A stretch of 64,000 nucleotides of DNA from Paracidovorax avenae (GTDB lineage Bacteria > Pseudomonadota > Gammaproteobacteria > Burkholderiales > Burkholderiaceae_C): positions 4,499,501-4,563,500 of the forward strand of contig NZ_CP156079.1 in assembly GCF_040892545.1 (NCBI RefSeq), in the 5' to 3' direction. Within the stretch, counting starts at the first letter, position 1; each line of letters begins with the position of its first letter. Positions 17,984 to 25,980 of the stretch are shown one piece after another. The notes beneath the pieces are model-generated. The model saw only the letters and a list, made by a program, of their open reading frames with translations. It searched no databases and was not told where the DNA came from. Position numbers and translations under genes: made by a program.

Positions 17984-18364
17984 ATGCCAACATTCCGCAT
18001 CATCGTCATCGGTGCAGGCCAGACGGGCACGCCGCTGCTGCGGCAGCTGCTGGCCGCGCCCTTCGTCCAGGTGCTGGGCGTGGCGGAACTGGATCTCTCG
18101 CTGCCCGGCGTCGCCCTGGCACGCAGCCACGGCGTGCCCGTCCACCAGGACTACATGGACCTGCTGCAACAACATGGCGCCGCGGCGGACATCGTGATCG
18201 ACGTCACCGGCCAGGCAGCGGTACGGGAAGCGCTGCGCAAGCACATGGTGGACTCCGGCAACCAGAAGACCGTGATCCTGCACGAGCGGATCGCGCTGCT
18301 CATGATGTCGCTTTCTGCCGGCACCCTCGTGCCGAGCCGCCATGGCGACGTGGCTTACGCCTGA
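17984..18364 (+). CDS. Small NAD(P)-binding Rossmann-domain protein
   Basis: 126 residues, roughly one Rossmann half of a homoserine-dehydrogenase-like fold: IIVIGAGQTGTPLLRQLL nucleotide-binding loop at residues 5-22, LGVAELDL with the acidic residue after strand 2, and IVIDVTGQAAVREAL. No catalytic domain follows. The ATG at 17984 has GGGAG 9 bp upstream. It is 7 bp upstream of the FNR-like gene, so the two are almost certainly co-transcribed, and an FNR-type site precedes them. A redox or nucleotide-sensing partner is a guess; function unknown. Confidence 0.7.
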   Translation: MPTFRIIVIGAGQTGTPLLRQLLAAPFVQVLGVAELDLSLPGVALARSHGVPVHQDYMDLLQQHGAAADIVIDVTGQAAVREALRKHMVDSGNQKTVILHERIALLMMSLSAGTLVPSRHGDVAYA

Positions 18365-18371
18365 GCCAGCC

Positions 18372-19211
18372 ATGCCCATTTCCGAAGCGGACCGCCAGAA
18401 CTGCCATGAATGCTCCAGCCGGCACCAGTGCCTGATCGGCCGCCAAATCGATGCCGCGAGGGCGTCCTGGCCCGCGCTCGTGCAGGAGCACCGATTCCGC
18501 AAGGGGGATGTACTCCAGCTCCAGGGGGAAACGGCCGAATCCCTGTCGGTGCTCAAGGTGGGAACGGCGCTGCAGCAGCGCACGGGCCCCGACCAGGTGG
18601 CGCGCCCCGTGGCCATGGCGGGCTGCGGACAGGCATTCGGCACCGGTTCGGTACTCGGCACGGCCGAGCGCCTGACCTGGGTCGCCGTCCAGGAAGGACG
18701 GCTGTGCCGGCTGCCGGCTGCCGCGCTGGTGCGCTCGGGCGGGCTGGATTCGGAGTTCCTGCAGGCGTTGCTGCACGAGGAAGCGCAGGCGCAGTCACGG
18801 CTGGCGGACTGGTCGGGGCTGCTGCATCTGCGCGGCGTGCCTGCCCAACTGGCCAGCGCGCTGCTGCAGCTGTCCCAGCTGCAGCGCAGCACGCTCGTGC
18901 GGCTGCCCACCCATACGGTGCTGGCCTCCCTGCTGGCCACCACCCGGGAAACCATTGCGCGGTCGCTCACGCAACTGGCACAGCAGGGCGCCGTGGTGCG
19001 CCACGACCGCTGGCATTGCGCCATCGTGCGCGCACCGCTGGTCGCCTTGCTGGCGAGCCAGGCGGCGCGGGCCGAGGATGCACCCCCGGCCCCTGCGCCG
19101 GGGCGGCGCGCCACGCCCTCTGCGCGCGATACCGCCCGGCCGTCCTCCTGGCGGGTGGCGCGTGCCACGCCCGCGACGCGTGCCACCGTCCCGCAGGCGC
19201 TCGGCGTGTGA
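18372..19211 (+). CDS. FNR-like Crp/Fnr transcriptional regulator with four-cysteine iron-sulfur signature
   Basis: 279 residues. N-terminal Cys11-x2-Cys14-x5-Cys20 matches the spacing of FNR Cys20/23/29, and Cys112 in GRLCRLP sits where FNR has Cys122 (VCEIP), so the ligand set for an oxygen-sensing 4Fe-4S cluster appears complete. A cyclic-nucleotide-type beta-barrel (about 35-120), dimer helix and winged helix-turn-helix follow; the recognition helix reads TRETIARSL, giving E-x-x-A-R where FNR has E-x-x-S-R. The C terminus has an extra Ala/Pro/Arg-rich tail of about 50 residues. Predicted to act in the anaerobic or microaerobic switch; located just upstream of, and convergent with, the cytochrome oxidase cluster. 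Confidence 0.85.
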   Translation: MPISEADRQNCHECSSRHQCLIGRQIDAARASWPALVQEHRFRKGDVLQLQGETAESLSVLKVGTALQQRTGPDQVARPVAMAGCGQAFGTGSVLGTAERLTWVAVQEGRLCRLPAAALVRSGGLDSEFLQALLHEEAQAQSRLADWSGLLHLRGVPAQLASALLQLSQLQRSTLVRLPTHTVLASLLATTRETIARSLTQLAQQGAVVRHDRWHCAIVRAPLVALLASQAARAEDAPPAPAPGRRATPSARDTARPSSWRVARATPATRATVPQALGV

Positions 19212-19255
19212 GCCCCTCGCGGCCTGGGCAGGTTTTCCGGCCCTGCCCTCCGTGC

Positions 19256-19879
19256 TCAGGTGGCCGGGGCCTGCAGCAGGGCCTTGACGTCGGAAGCGAG
19301 CGCCTGCGCCCCACTGCCGTAGCGGTGGTACACGCGCAGCCGGCCGGCGGGGTCGTAGATGTAGCTGCCCGCGGAATGGTCCATGGTGTAGCTCGTAGGC
19401 GTCTGGCCCGGCACCTTCTTGTAGTAGATCTTGAAGTCCTTGGCGACGGCTGCGAGTTGCTCGGGCGTGCCGCGCAACGCGAGGAAGCTCGGGTCGAAAT
19501 TGGTCATGTACGCCTTGAGCACCTCGGGCGTGTCGCGCTCCGGGTCCACCGTGACGAACAGGCCCTGCAGCCGGTCGCCGTCCGCGCCCAGCGAGCGCTT
19601 GACCTCGGCCAGCTCGGCCATGGAGGTCGGGCAGACGTCCGGGCACTGGGTGTAGCCGAAGAAGACGACCACCACCTTGCCGGCGAAGTCCTTCAAATGG
19701 CGCGGCTGGCCGTTATGGTCGGGCAACGGAAGGTCGCGCGCGTACTCGGCACCGGTGATGTCCACGCCCTGGAAGGCCGGGGCCTTTTCCTGGGAACAGC
19801 CCGCGAGCAGGCCCGCCGCGCCGGCGAACAGGGCGCAGGCCGCTGCGCTGCGAAGAAGGGTGCGTTTGTTCAGGGACAT
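19256..19879 (-). CDS. SCO1/SenC copper chaperone lipoprotein
   Basis: 207 residues. Delivers or reduces copper at the CuA site of cytochrome c oxidase, in the periplasm. Lipobox LLAGC at about residues 24-28, thioredoxin-like fold with the copper-binding CPDVC and a later His in TMDHSAG, the classic Sco ligand set. Last gene of the minus-strand oxidase cluster, 6 bp behind ctaB. Confidence 0.95.
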   Translation of the reverse strand: MSLNKRTLLRSAAACALFAGAAGLLAGCSQEKAPAFQGVDITGAEYARDLPLPDHNGQPRHLKDFAGKVVVVFFGYTQCPDVCPTSMAELAEVKRSLGADGDRLQGLFVTVDPERDTPEVLKAYMTNFDPSFLALRGTPEQLAAVAKDFKIYYKKVPGQTPTSYTMDHSAGSYIYDPAGRLRVYHRYGSGAQALASDVKALLQAPAT

Positions 19880-19885
19880 GGCGGT

Positions 19886-20794
19886 TCAGAGCACGTAATG
19901 GTCCACCAACAGCGCGGCGAACAGCACGCTCAAGTGGATCAGGGAGAAGCGGAAGGTCGTGCGCGCGAGCGCGTCCGAGTAATTGCGCCAGAGACGGAAC
20001 GCATAGGCGCAGAAGCCGGTGCAGAGCACCACGGCCGCGGCCAGGTAGATCCAGGAACTCATGCCGTACACGAAGGGCATCAGGCAGCCGGCGAACAGGA
20101 TGAAGGTGTAGAGCAGCACCTGCAGGCGGGTGAACTCGTTGCCGTGGGTGACGGGCAGCATGGGCAGGCCGGACTTGCGGTAGTCCTCCACGCGATAGAG
20201 CGCGAGCGCCCAGAAATGCGGCGGCGTCCAGAGGAAGATGATGAGGAAGAGGATCAGCGGCTCGGGCCCCACGTCGCCCGTCATGGACGCCCAGCCGAGC
20301 ACCGGCGGCATGGCGCCGGAGGCTCCGCCGATCACGATGTTCTGCGGCGTGCGCGGCTTGAGCACGACGGTGTAGATGATCGCGTAGCCCACGAAGGTGG
20401 CGAAGGTGAGCCACATGGTGAGCGCATTCACCCAGAAGAACAGCACGAGCGAGCCGGCCAGGCACAGCAGGGCCGAGAAGGTGAGCGTCTGGGCGTTGGA
20501 GAGTTCGCCCTTGGCCGTGGGGCGCCAGGCGGTGCGCTTCATCCTGGCATCGATGTGCTGCTCCACGAGGCAGTTGAAGGCGGCCGCCGCCCCGGCGACC
20601 AGCCAGATCCCGAAGCAGGCGATGGCCATGTGCAGCCACTGCGCCCCGCTCGGCAGGCCGGGCACCGCGAGCACCATGCCGATGAATGCGCAGAAAACGA
20701 TGAGCTGGACCACGCGCGGCTTGGTCAGCGCGTAGAACTGCGAGAAGCGGGACGGCACCGCGGAGGATGCGGTGGAAGCGGAAGCGGCACTCAT
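19886..20794 (-). CDS. ctaB: Protoheme IX farnesyltransferase (heme O synthase)
   Basis: 302 residues, UbiA-type prenyltransferase that adds a farnesyl group to heme B, giving heme O. About nine membrane helices; prenyl-diphosphate motif [15 protein letters not shown] (N-x-x-x-D-x-x-x-D like) near residue 85 and the second aspartate-rich loop after [19 protein letters not shown]. Its start overlaps the ctaA stop as ATGA, indicating translational coupling with the next heme A step. Confidence 0.96.
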   Translation of the reverse strand: MSAASASTASSAVPSRFSQFYALTKPRVVQLIVFCAFIGMVLAVPGLPSGAQWLHMAIACFGIWLVAGAAAAFNCLVEQHIDARMKRTAWRPTAKGELSNAQTLTFSALLCLAGSLVLFFWVNALTMWLTFATFVGYAIIYTVVLKPRTPQNIVIGGASGAMPPVLGWASMTGDVGPEPLILFLIIFLWTPPHFWALALYRVEDYRKSGLPMLPVTHGNEFTRLQVLLYTFILFAGCLMPFVYGMSSWIYLAAAVVLCTGFCAYAFRLWRNYSDALARTTFRFSLIHLSVLFAALLVDHYVL

Positions 20795-22005
20795 GGCGAA
20801 GAAATTCTCGGGGCACCCGCGGCGGTTTCAACCGCGCGGGGGGTGGACATTTTGTCCCTGGCACCCACGGCCCGGCTGGCGGCCAGGGTCCAGGTGAGCG
20901 CGACGACGAGGGCGGCTGCGCCGCCGGTGTGGAGCACGGCGGCGACCAGCGGCCAGTCGAGCACGACGTTGGACAGGCCGGTGGCGAACTGCATCAGCGC
21001 CAGCCCCGCCAGCCAGCGGGCCTGGGGCCGCAGCGCCGGCACGGCGCGCAGGCGCCAGGCCAGCAGGGCGAGCGCGGCCAGCACGGCATAGGCCGCCAGC
21101 CGGTGTGCATAGTGGATGGCGGTGAGGCCGGCGAAGCTGATGTGGCTGCCGTCCTGCAGCAGGCCGAGGGGCCGCCAGATCTGGAAGCCCTCGGCGAAGG
21201 CCATGTCGGGCCACCAGCTGCCCTGGCAGGTGGGGAAGCTGGAGCAGGCGAGGACGGCGTAGTTGGTGCTCACCCAGCCGCCCAGCAGGATCTGCAGGCC
21301 CACCAGCACCGCCGTCAGCACGAGCAGCGCGCGCAGGCCCGGCGCCAGGGGGGCCGGCGCGATGCCGCGCGAGGCCTGGGTCTGCCGCACGGCCTGCACG
21401 CACAGCAGGGCCAGCAGCACGATGCCGCCGACGAGGTGCAGGGTGACGATGGCGGGAAAAAGCTTCATGGTCACCGTCCAGGCACCGAACGCCCCCTGCA
21501 GGCAGACCCACACGAGCGTGGCCGTCGGCCACCAGGGATGCACGGCCATGCGCTCATGCGCGGCATCCGGGCCGGCCCGGCGGTGGCGGCGCCATTGCCA
21601 CCATGCGCCCACCGTGAGCGCGATGATGAGCACGCCCACGGCGGAGGCGAGGTAGCGGTGGACCATCTCCACCCAGGCCTTGCGGTGCGTGACCGGGCCC
21701 GTGGGCATGGCTTCCTGCGCGGCGGAGATTTCCGCGCGGGCACCCACCGGGCTCGCATTGCCGTAGCAGCCGGGCCAGTCGGGACAGCCCAGGCCGGAAT
21801 CGGTGAGCCGGGTGAAGGCGCCGAACAGCACCAGGTCGAAGGTGAGGAACAGCGTGAGGATCGCCAGCGCCTGCCAGCGCCGCACGGGCGAGCCATGGCG
21901 GTTGCGCCACGCCACCCAGGCCAGCGGGCCGAGGGCGATCGCGAGGCCGAGCAGCATCAACTCGGCGAGCGGCGCGAAATCGTAGAGCGGCTGGGCGGCG
22001 TTCAT
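20791..22005 (-). CDS. ctaA: Heme A synthase (COX15/CtaA)
   Basis: 404 residues, multi-helix inner-membrane enzyme oxidising heme O to heme A. Family landmarks: [22 protein letters not shown] near residue 65, [16 protein letters not shown] (heme His), [13 protein letters not shown] and [13 protein letters not shown] (second-half heme His). Sits between ctaB (overlapping) and the Sco-like protein gene (52 bp upstream). Confidence 0.96.
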   Translation of the reverse strand: MNAAQPLYDFAPLAELMLLGLAIALGPLAWVAWRNRHGSPVRRWQALAILTLFLTFDLVLFGAFTRLTDSGLGCPDWPGCYGNASPVGARAEISAAQEAMPTGPVTHRKAWVEMVHRYLASAVGVLIIALTVGAWWQWRRHRRAGPDAAHERMAVHPWWPTATLVWVCLQGAFGAWTVTMKLFPAIVTLHLVGGIVLLALLCVQAVRQTQASRGIAPAPLAPGLRALLVLTAVLVGLQILLGGWVSTNYAVLACSSFPTCQGSWWPDMAFAEGFQIWRPLGLLQDGSHISFAGLTAIHYAHRLAAYAVLAALALLAWRLRAVPALRPQARWLAGLALMQFATGLSNVVLDWPLVAAVLHTGGAAALVVALTWTLAASRAVGARDKMSTPRAVETAAGAPRISSP

Positions 22006-22057
22006 TGCACGGCACCTCCGGCGGGTATCGCCCCGCGCACACCCGGACGGGCCCGGC

Positions 22058-22822
22058 TCATGGCTGTGCCTCCGGGCGGCCCGGCTGGTCCCACGACGAC
22101 GAGGCCCGCATGAGCCGTTCCAGGTCGCGCTTGGCCCGGGCGGCTCCCGCGGCGTCCATGCGCGCGGGAAAGCGCATCATCCAGTGTCCCATCGGATCCA
22201 CGACGAAGAGGTGGTCGGACAGCGCATGGCCCGGCGCCGGGGCCAGCCAGCCCGCGAGCGCCTGGGCGTCCACGCGGCGCACCACGGCATCGCGCAGGCC
22301 AGGGGCGATCGCGGTCGGGGCCGGCACCGCATCGGTCACGAGCCAGACCCAGTCCATGCGTTCCTTGTCCTTGCCGAGGCTCTCGCGCAGCTGGCGCTGC
22401 AGGTAGAGGTGGTTGCGGCACAGGTCGTCGCATGCGCCGGATGCCACGCTGACCAGCAGCCACTGCCCTTTCAGCGCCCCGAGCGGGCCGGACGCCGCGC
22501 CGTCGATGCCGCGGGTGGCCAGGGCATCGGGCAGCGGGCGTTGCGGATCGATGAGTTCGCCGTAGCTGCGGCGGGCCTCCGGGCGCACCACGTAATAGGC
22601 GGTGTAGGAGGCGATGACGGGGGCGGCGCAGACCAGCAGCACGCCCAGCATCTTCCAGCGGCCCTGCCGCGCGCGCGTTTCCAGCGCCGCCACGGCATCC
22701 GCCGCGGCCGGCAGGCCATGCACGCTCAGGCCCAGCGGATGGGAGCAACCCGGTCCGTCAGGCAGGGGGGGCCGGCTGGCGGCCTGGGCGAATGAAGCGT
22801 CGGACGATTTGGAACCAGACAT
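22058..22822 (-). CDS. Membrane-anchored Sco-like thioredoxin-fold protein of the oxidase cluster
   Basis: Up to 254 residues; the start is uncertain. ATG 22822 overlaps the SURF1 end by 65 bp; a GTG at 22723 would avoid overlap and give about 221 residues. One membrane helix (MLGVLLVCAAPVIASYTAYYVV) then a periplasmic domain: LKGQWLLVSVASGACDDLCRNHLYLQ contains CDDLC, the same Cys-x3-Cys spacing as the copper motif of Sco proteins, and DHLFVVDPMGHWMMRF resembles the end of a Sco or thioredoxin fold. Found in this place in many betaproteobacterial oxidase clusters as a conserved hypothetical. A thiol or copper role in oxidase assembly is inferred, not proven. Confidence 0.75.
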   Translation of the reverse strand: MSGSKSSDASFAQAASRPPLPDGPGCSHPLGLSVHGLPAAADAVAALETRARQGRWKMLGVLLVCAAPVIASYTAYYVVRPEARRSYGELIDPQRPLPDALATRGIDGAASGPLGALKGQWLLVSVASGACDDLCRNHLYLQRQLRESLGKDKERMDWVWLVTDAVPAPTAIAPGLRDAVVRRVDAQALAGWLAPAPGHALSDHLFVVDPMGHWMMRFPARMDAAGAARAKRDLERLMRASSSWDQPGRPEAQP

Positions 22823-23636
22823 AGAGGATTGCCACGAGGGCGCAGAGCCCGAACCACTGGAAGGCGTAGCCATGGTGCCTGGCGACCCCGGCATCGACCG
22901 CCGGCCAGTCGCGCTGCAGCGGACCTTCGGGCCCGCCCGTCTCGATCAGCGTGAGGGGGGCGAGCCGCTGCAGCCCCGTCTCGGCGCGGTAGGCCGCCAA
23001 GTCGAGATTCTGCCGGATGCGGGAAGACCCCTCGCCGCCTGCGGCGGAAGCCGGTCCGCCGGGTTCGTAGAGCCGCGAAGGCGCCGCCGCGATGCGGCCG
23101 CGCACTTCGACATCCTCCACAGGCGCGGGCACCTCGGGCAGGCGCGTGCGGTCCTGGAAGTCGCGCGGCACCCACCCACGCTGCACCAGCACCACGGCCC
23201 CCCCGGCTCCCGGCGAGGTGAGCTGCAGCGGCGTGAGAACGAAGAACCCGGGGCGGCCCTGCATCTGCCGGTTGTCGAGGAAGACCGTGTCCTGCGGCAG
23301 CCAGCGTCCCTGGAGCACCGCCGTGCGGTGCACGAGGGGGTTGCCGCCAGGCATGCCGGAAGCGCCGTCCTCGGCGGGGGCCTGGGCGCCGCCCGCCCCT
23401 GGGCCGGCAACGGGCGGCAGCGACGCCAGGGCCGTGGCGGGCACGGGCAGCATCGCCTGCCGCGCATCGACCATGGCCTGCCAGGCCTGCTTCTCCGCGG
23501 CGCGCGCGAGCTGCCACCGGCCGAGCGCCGCGGTGGCGGCCATGGTGGCAACGGTGGCGGCGGTGATGCACCAGAAGCGCCAGTCCGGGCGAAGACCCCT
23601 GGCGCCATCGGTGCGCTTGCGGATAATGGGCTGCAT
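22758..23636 (-). CDS. SURF1 family cytochrome oxidase biogenesis protein
   Basis: 292 residues. Two membrane helices (near residues 18-36 and 263-283) flank a periplasmic domain, as in SURF1/Shy1, which helps insert heme A into subunit I. Landmarks: ALGRWQLARAAEK after TM1, TVFLDNRQMQGRPGFFVLTPL, VLVQRGWVPRDF and the C-terminal HHGYAFQWFGLCALVAILYVWF. ATG 23636 gives the family start; longer frames run into the divergent gene. Its start codon overlaps that of the divergent DUF2909 gene (see findings). An Ala/Gly-rich insertion lies near residues 75-95. Confidence 0.93.
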   Translation of the reverse strand: MQPIIRKRTDGARGLRPDWRFWCITAATVATMAATAALGRWQLARAAEKQAWQAMVDARQAMLPVPATALASLPPVAGPGAGGAQAPAEDGASGMPGGNPLVHRTAVLQGRWLPQDTVFLDNRQMQGRPGFFVLTPLQLTSPGAGGAVVLVQRGWVPRDFQDRTRLPEVPAPVEDVEVRGRIAAAPSRLYEPGGPASAAGGEGSSRIRQNLDLAAYRAETGLQRLAPLTLIETGGPEGPLQRDWPAVDAGVARHHGYAFQWFGLCALVAILYVWFQIVRRFIRPGRQPAPPA

Positions 23637-23856
23637 GAAATACGTCGTGGTGCTGGCCTTCCTGGCCATTCTGGCGAGCCTCGCGTCGGCGCTTTTCTTC
23701 ATGATGCGCACGGGGCGGGACGACGCCCGCCGCGGCAGGCACATGGCCCGGGCGCTCGCGGTACGGGTGGGGCTGTCCATTCTGCTCTTCCTGTGCCTGC
23801 TCGCGGCATGGAAGCTGGGCTACATCCAGCCCACGGGCCTGCCTGTCGGGCGCTGA
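23635..23856 (+). CDS. Twin transmembrane protein (DUF2909)
   Basis: 73 residues with two hydrophobic helices (about 3-23 and 43-61) joined by a basic loop RTGRDDARRGRHMARAL, the DUF2909 pattern. It is found in proteobacterial cytochrome oxidase clusters, commonly beside SURF1; function unknown, assembly factor suspected. The ATG at 23635 shares two bases with the opposite-strand SURF1 start (CATG), so no space remains for a leader with a ribosome binding site outside the SURF1 gene. Confidence 0.85.
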   Translation: MKYVVVLAFLAILASLASALFFMMRTGRDDARRGRHMARALAVRVGLSILLFLCLLAAWKLGYIQPTGLPVGR

Positions 23857-23888
23857 GAGCAGCTGGCACGCCCCTTCTGGCGTCGTTG

Positions 23889-23927
23889 CTGCATCTTGTC
23901 GTACCACGTGTACTGCCTGCGATGCAG
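23889..23927. other. Imperfect intergenic hairpin between convergent genes
   Basis: CTGCATC (23889-23895) pairs with GATGCAG (23921-23927), and GTAC (23901-23904) with GTAC (23910-23913), forming a stem with an internal loop. No poly-T tract follows, so it is not a typical terminator. Could be a dispersed intergenic element. Confidence 0.35.
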
Positions 23928-23998
23928 TGCCTTGCCAGAACCGCTTCGCTGGGTCGTGTCAGCCGCTCCAAAGCCCCCTTCCCCCCTGCCCCGGATGC

Positions 23999-24022
23999 AA
24001 AAAAAGCGCCCGGAGGCGCTTT
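23999..24022 (-). terminator. Terminator downstream of the cytochrome oxidase operon (ctaE end)
   Basis: AAAGCGCC (24003-24010) and GGCGCTTT (24015-24022) form a perfect stem with a 4-nt loop. Read on the minus strand it is followed by more T (23999-24002). It lies 21 bp after the ctaE stop. Confidence 0.85.
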
Positions 24023-24043
24023 CCTGCCGGGACGGGCGCCGGC

Positions 24044-24928
24044 TCAGAGCCAGTAGACCAGCACGTACAGGCCCAGCCACACCACGTCCACGAAGTGCCA
24101 GTACCAGGCGGCCCCCTCGAAGCCGAAGTGGCGCTCGGCGGTGAAATGCCCCTTCTGCAGCCGCAGGGTGATGAACAGCAGCATCAGCATGCCCACGAAG
24201 ACGTGGAAGCCGTGGAAGCCCGTCAGCATGAAGAACGTGGAGCCGAAGACGCCGGAGCTGAGCTTGAGGTTCAGCTCGGTGTAGAGATGGAAGTACTCGT
24301 AGCCCTGCACGCACAGGAACACGAAGCCGAGGACCACGGTCACCCACATGAAGCCGATGGCGCGCGCGCGGTGGCTTTCGCGCAGGGCATGGTGGGCGAT
24401 GGTGAGGGTGACGCCCGAGGTCAGCAGCAGCGCGGTGTTGATGGTGGGCAGCCAGAAGGGGCCCACGGTCTGGAAGGGCTCGACGATGCCGGCGGGCGAG
24501 GCCGTGGCACCTGCGGCCATGCTGGGCCACACGGCCTTGAAGTCGGGCCAGAGCAGCGCGTTGTCGAGGCTGCCCAGCGCCGGCACGGAATGCGAGCGTG
24601 CCCACCACAGGGCGGTGAAGAAGGCACCGAAGAACATCACTTCGGAGAAGATGAACCAGCTCATGCTCCAGCGGTACGAGAGGTCGATCTTGCGGCTGTA
24701 GAGGCCGCCCTCGCTCTCGCGGGCCGCGTCGCGGAACCACTGGTAGAGCACGAAGAGCCACCAGGCGAGGCCGAAGAACAGCGAATACTTGCCCCAGTCG
24801 TGGCCGTTGACCCACTGGCCGGCGCCGAGGATCACGAAGAAAAGGCCCGCGGCGGCCATGGCCGGATGGCGCGACTCGGCGGGAACATAGTAGTACGGCG
24901 TGGTGCCCTGGGGGGTGGATGCACTCAT
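24044..24928 (-). CDS. ctaE: Cytochrome c oxidase subunit III
   Basis: 294 residues, seven predicted membrane helices. Landmarks: YYYVPAESRHPAMAAAGLF at the N terminus, WFRDAARESEGG, FIFSEVMFFGAFF-like (WFIFSEVMFFGAFFTALWW), TGFHGFHVFVG and the terminal WHFVDVVWLGLYVLVYWL. Core subunit of the aa3-type terminal oxidase. Lies 61 bp downstream of the DUF2970 gene and ends the structural-gene part of the operon. Confidence 0.97.
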   Translation of the reverse strand: MSASTPQGTTPYYYVPAESRHPAMAAAGLFFVILGAGQWVNGHDWGKYSLFFGLAWWLFVLYQWFRDAARESEGGLYSRKIDLSYRWSMSWFIFSEVMFFGAFFTALWWARSHSVPALGSLDNALLWPDFKAVWPSMAAGATASPAGIVEPFQTVGPFWLPTINTALLLTSGVTLTIAHHALRESHRARAIGFMWVTVVLGFVFLCVQGYEYFHLYTELNLKLSSGVFGSTFFMLTGFHGFHVFVGMLMLLFITLRLQKGHFTAERHFGFEGAAWYWHFVDVVWLGLYVLVYWL

Positions 24929-24989
24929 GGCAGGCTCCTGTCTCTTTCCTTCTTGTCGTCTTTCGTCTTCTCGGGATCGGACCGGGCGG

Positions 24990-25217
24990 CTACACCACCC
25001 AGTTCACGAGGGCGATGAGGCCGGCTACCAGCAGCACGATGGCCACGAGGCCCACCGCGATGATGTGCAGCGGGTTGATGCGCTCGGTATCCTGCTGGTA
25101 CTCGGCGCCCTTGCGGATGCCCAGCAGCGACCATGCCACGGCACGCACCGTGCGCCACAGCGATCCGGGGCGCGCGGTCGGCGCGGCGTGGCGGGGTTCA
25201 TGGCGCGATCCCGTCAT
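24990..25217 (-). CDS. DUF2970 family small membrane protein
   Basis: 75 residues. Soluble N terminus (LWRTVRAVAWSLLGIRKGAEYQQD) followed by one membrane helix (LHIIAVGLVAIVLLVAGLIALVNWVV). The start codon overlaps the ctaG stop as ATGA. DUF2970 proteins sit between ctaG and ctaE in betaproteobacteria; a role in oxidase assembly is likely by context only. Confidence 0.85.
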   Translation of the reverse strand: MTGSRHEPRHAAPTARPGSLWRTVRAVAWSLLGIRKGAEYQQDTERINPLHIIAVGLVAIVLLVAGLIALVNWVV

Positions 25218-25831
25218 GAGCCGGCCTCCGGGCGGGCCTGCGGCGCCGCGGACACGGTGGCGGGAGCCGGCGGCGTCTTGCCGCCGACCTCGAAGAACGT
25301 ATAGGACAGCGTGATCGTGGTCACATCCTTCGGCAGGCGCGGATCCACCACGAAGGCCACCGGCCATTCGCGCTTCTCGCCGGGCTCGAGCGTGTACTGG
25401 TTGAAGCAGAAGCATTCGAGCTTGTTGAAGTGCGCCGCCGCCTGCCGGGGCGCATAGCTCGGGATCGCCTGGGCCGCCATGCGGCGGTTCTGCACGTTCT
25501 GGAATTCGTACATCACGGTGGTGAGCTCGCCCGGATGCACCTGGATCGAGGAGCGGGCGGGCTTGAAGTCCCAGGGACCGCGCGCATTGGCATCGAACTC
25601 GACGGTGATCGTGCGGCTGGTGTCCACCTGCGTGTTCGCGGGCAGCTTCACGTCGCGGCCCGCCACGCCGTTGCCCGGCACCTGGCGCTCCGACAGCGAG
25701 AGGATGTTGATGCCCGTGACTTCGCAGATGTGCTTGTAGATGGGGATGAGCACGTAGCCGAACGCGAACATGCCAGCCGAGATCACGGCCAGCTTGCCCA
25801 CCATCTTGAAGTTCTCGCGGCGGCGGCTCAT
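25214..25831 (-). CDS. ctaG: Cytochrome c oxidase assembly protein CtaG/Cox11
   Basis: 205 residues. Single N-terminal membrane helix (about residues 12-32) and a periplasmic copper-binding beta domain that supplies CuB of subunit I. Seen: the copper site FNKLECFCFNQYTLEPGE (Cys-x-Cys) and VDPRLPKDVTTITLSYTFF. Ten base pairs behind the 36-residue assembly gene and overlapping the DUF2970 gene. Confidence 0.96.
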   Translation of the reverse strand: MSRRRENFKMVGKLAVISAGMFAFGYVLIPIYKHICEVTGINILSLSERQVPGNGVAGRDVKLPANTQVDTSRTITVEFDANARGPWDFKPARSSIQVHPGELTTVMYEFQNVQNRRMAAQAIPSYAPRQAAAHFNKLECFCFNQYTLEPGEKREWPVAFVVDPRLPKDVTTITLSYTFFEVGGKTPPAPATVSAAPQARPEAGS

Positions 25832-25841
25832 GGTGATGCTT

Positions 25842-25952
25842 TCAATGCAACCACGTCATCTTGACCATGAAACCCACGAAGAAGGCCACGGCGATGGAGG
25901 CCAGGATGATGGCCATGCGCAGGTTGGCTTTCTTCTGCTCGGGTGTCGCCAT
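25842..25952 (-). CDS. Cytochrome oxidase small assembly protein (36 residues)
   Basis: Translation MATPEQKKANLRMAIIL..., ending VGFMVKMTWLH. One membrane helix follows a short charged N terminus. GGAAGGAG lies 7 bp upstream of the ATG. It fits exactly between ctaD (28 bp) and ctaG (10 bp) in the same orientation. Small proteins of this kind are annotated in betaproteobacterial oxidase operons. Easily missed because of its length; the clear ribosome binding site and operon position support it. Confidence 0.85.
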   Translation of the reverse strand: MATPEQKKANLRMAIILASIAVAFFVGFMVKMTWLH

Positions 25953-25980
25953 GTCGTGCGCTCCTTCCTGGCCTGTGCCG

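Noticed and set aside
16820..19186. 788-residue minus-strand frame over the Bug, Rossmann and FNR genes
   Set aside because: Shadow frame with low-complexity translation; plus-strand genes are clearly recognised.
18410..21091. 893-residue plus-strand frame
   Set aside because: Runs over the FNR gene in the wrong frame and antisense to SCO, ctaB and ctaA.
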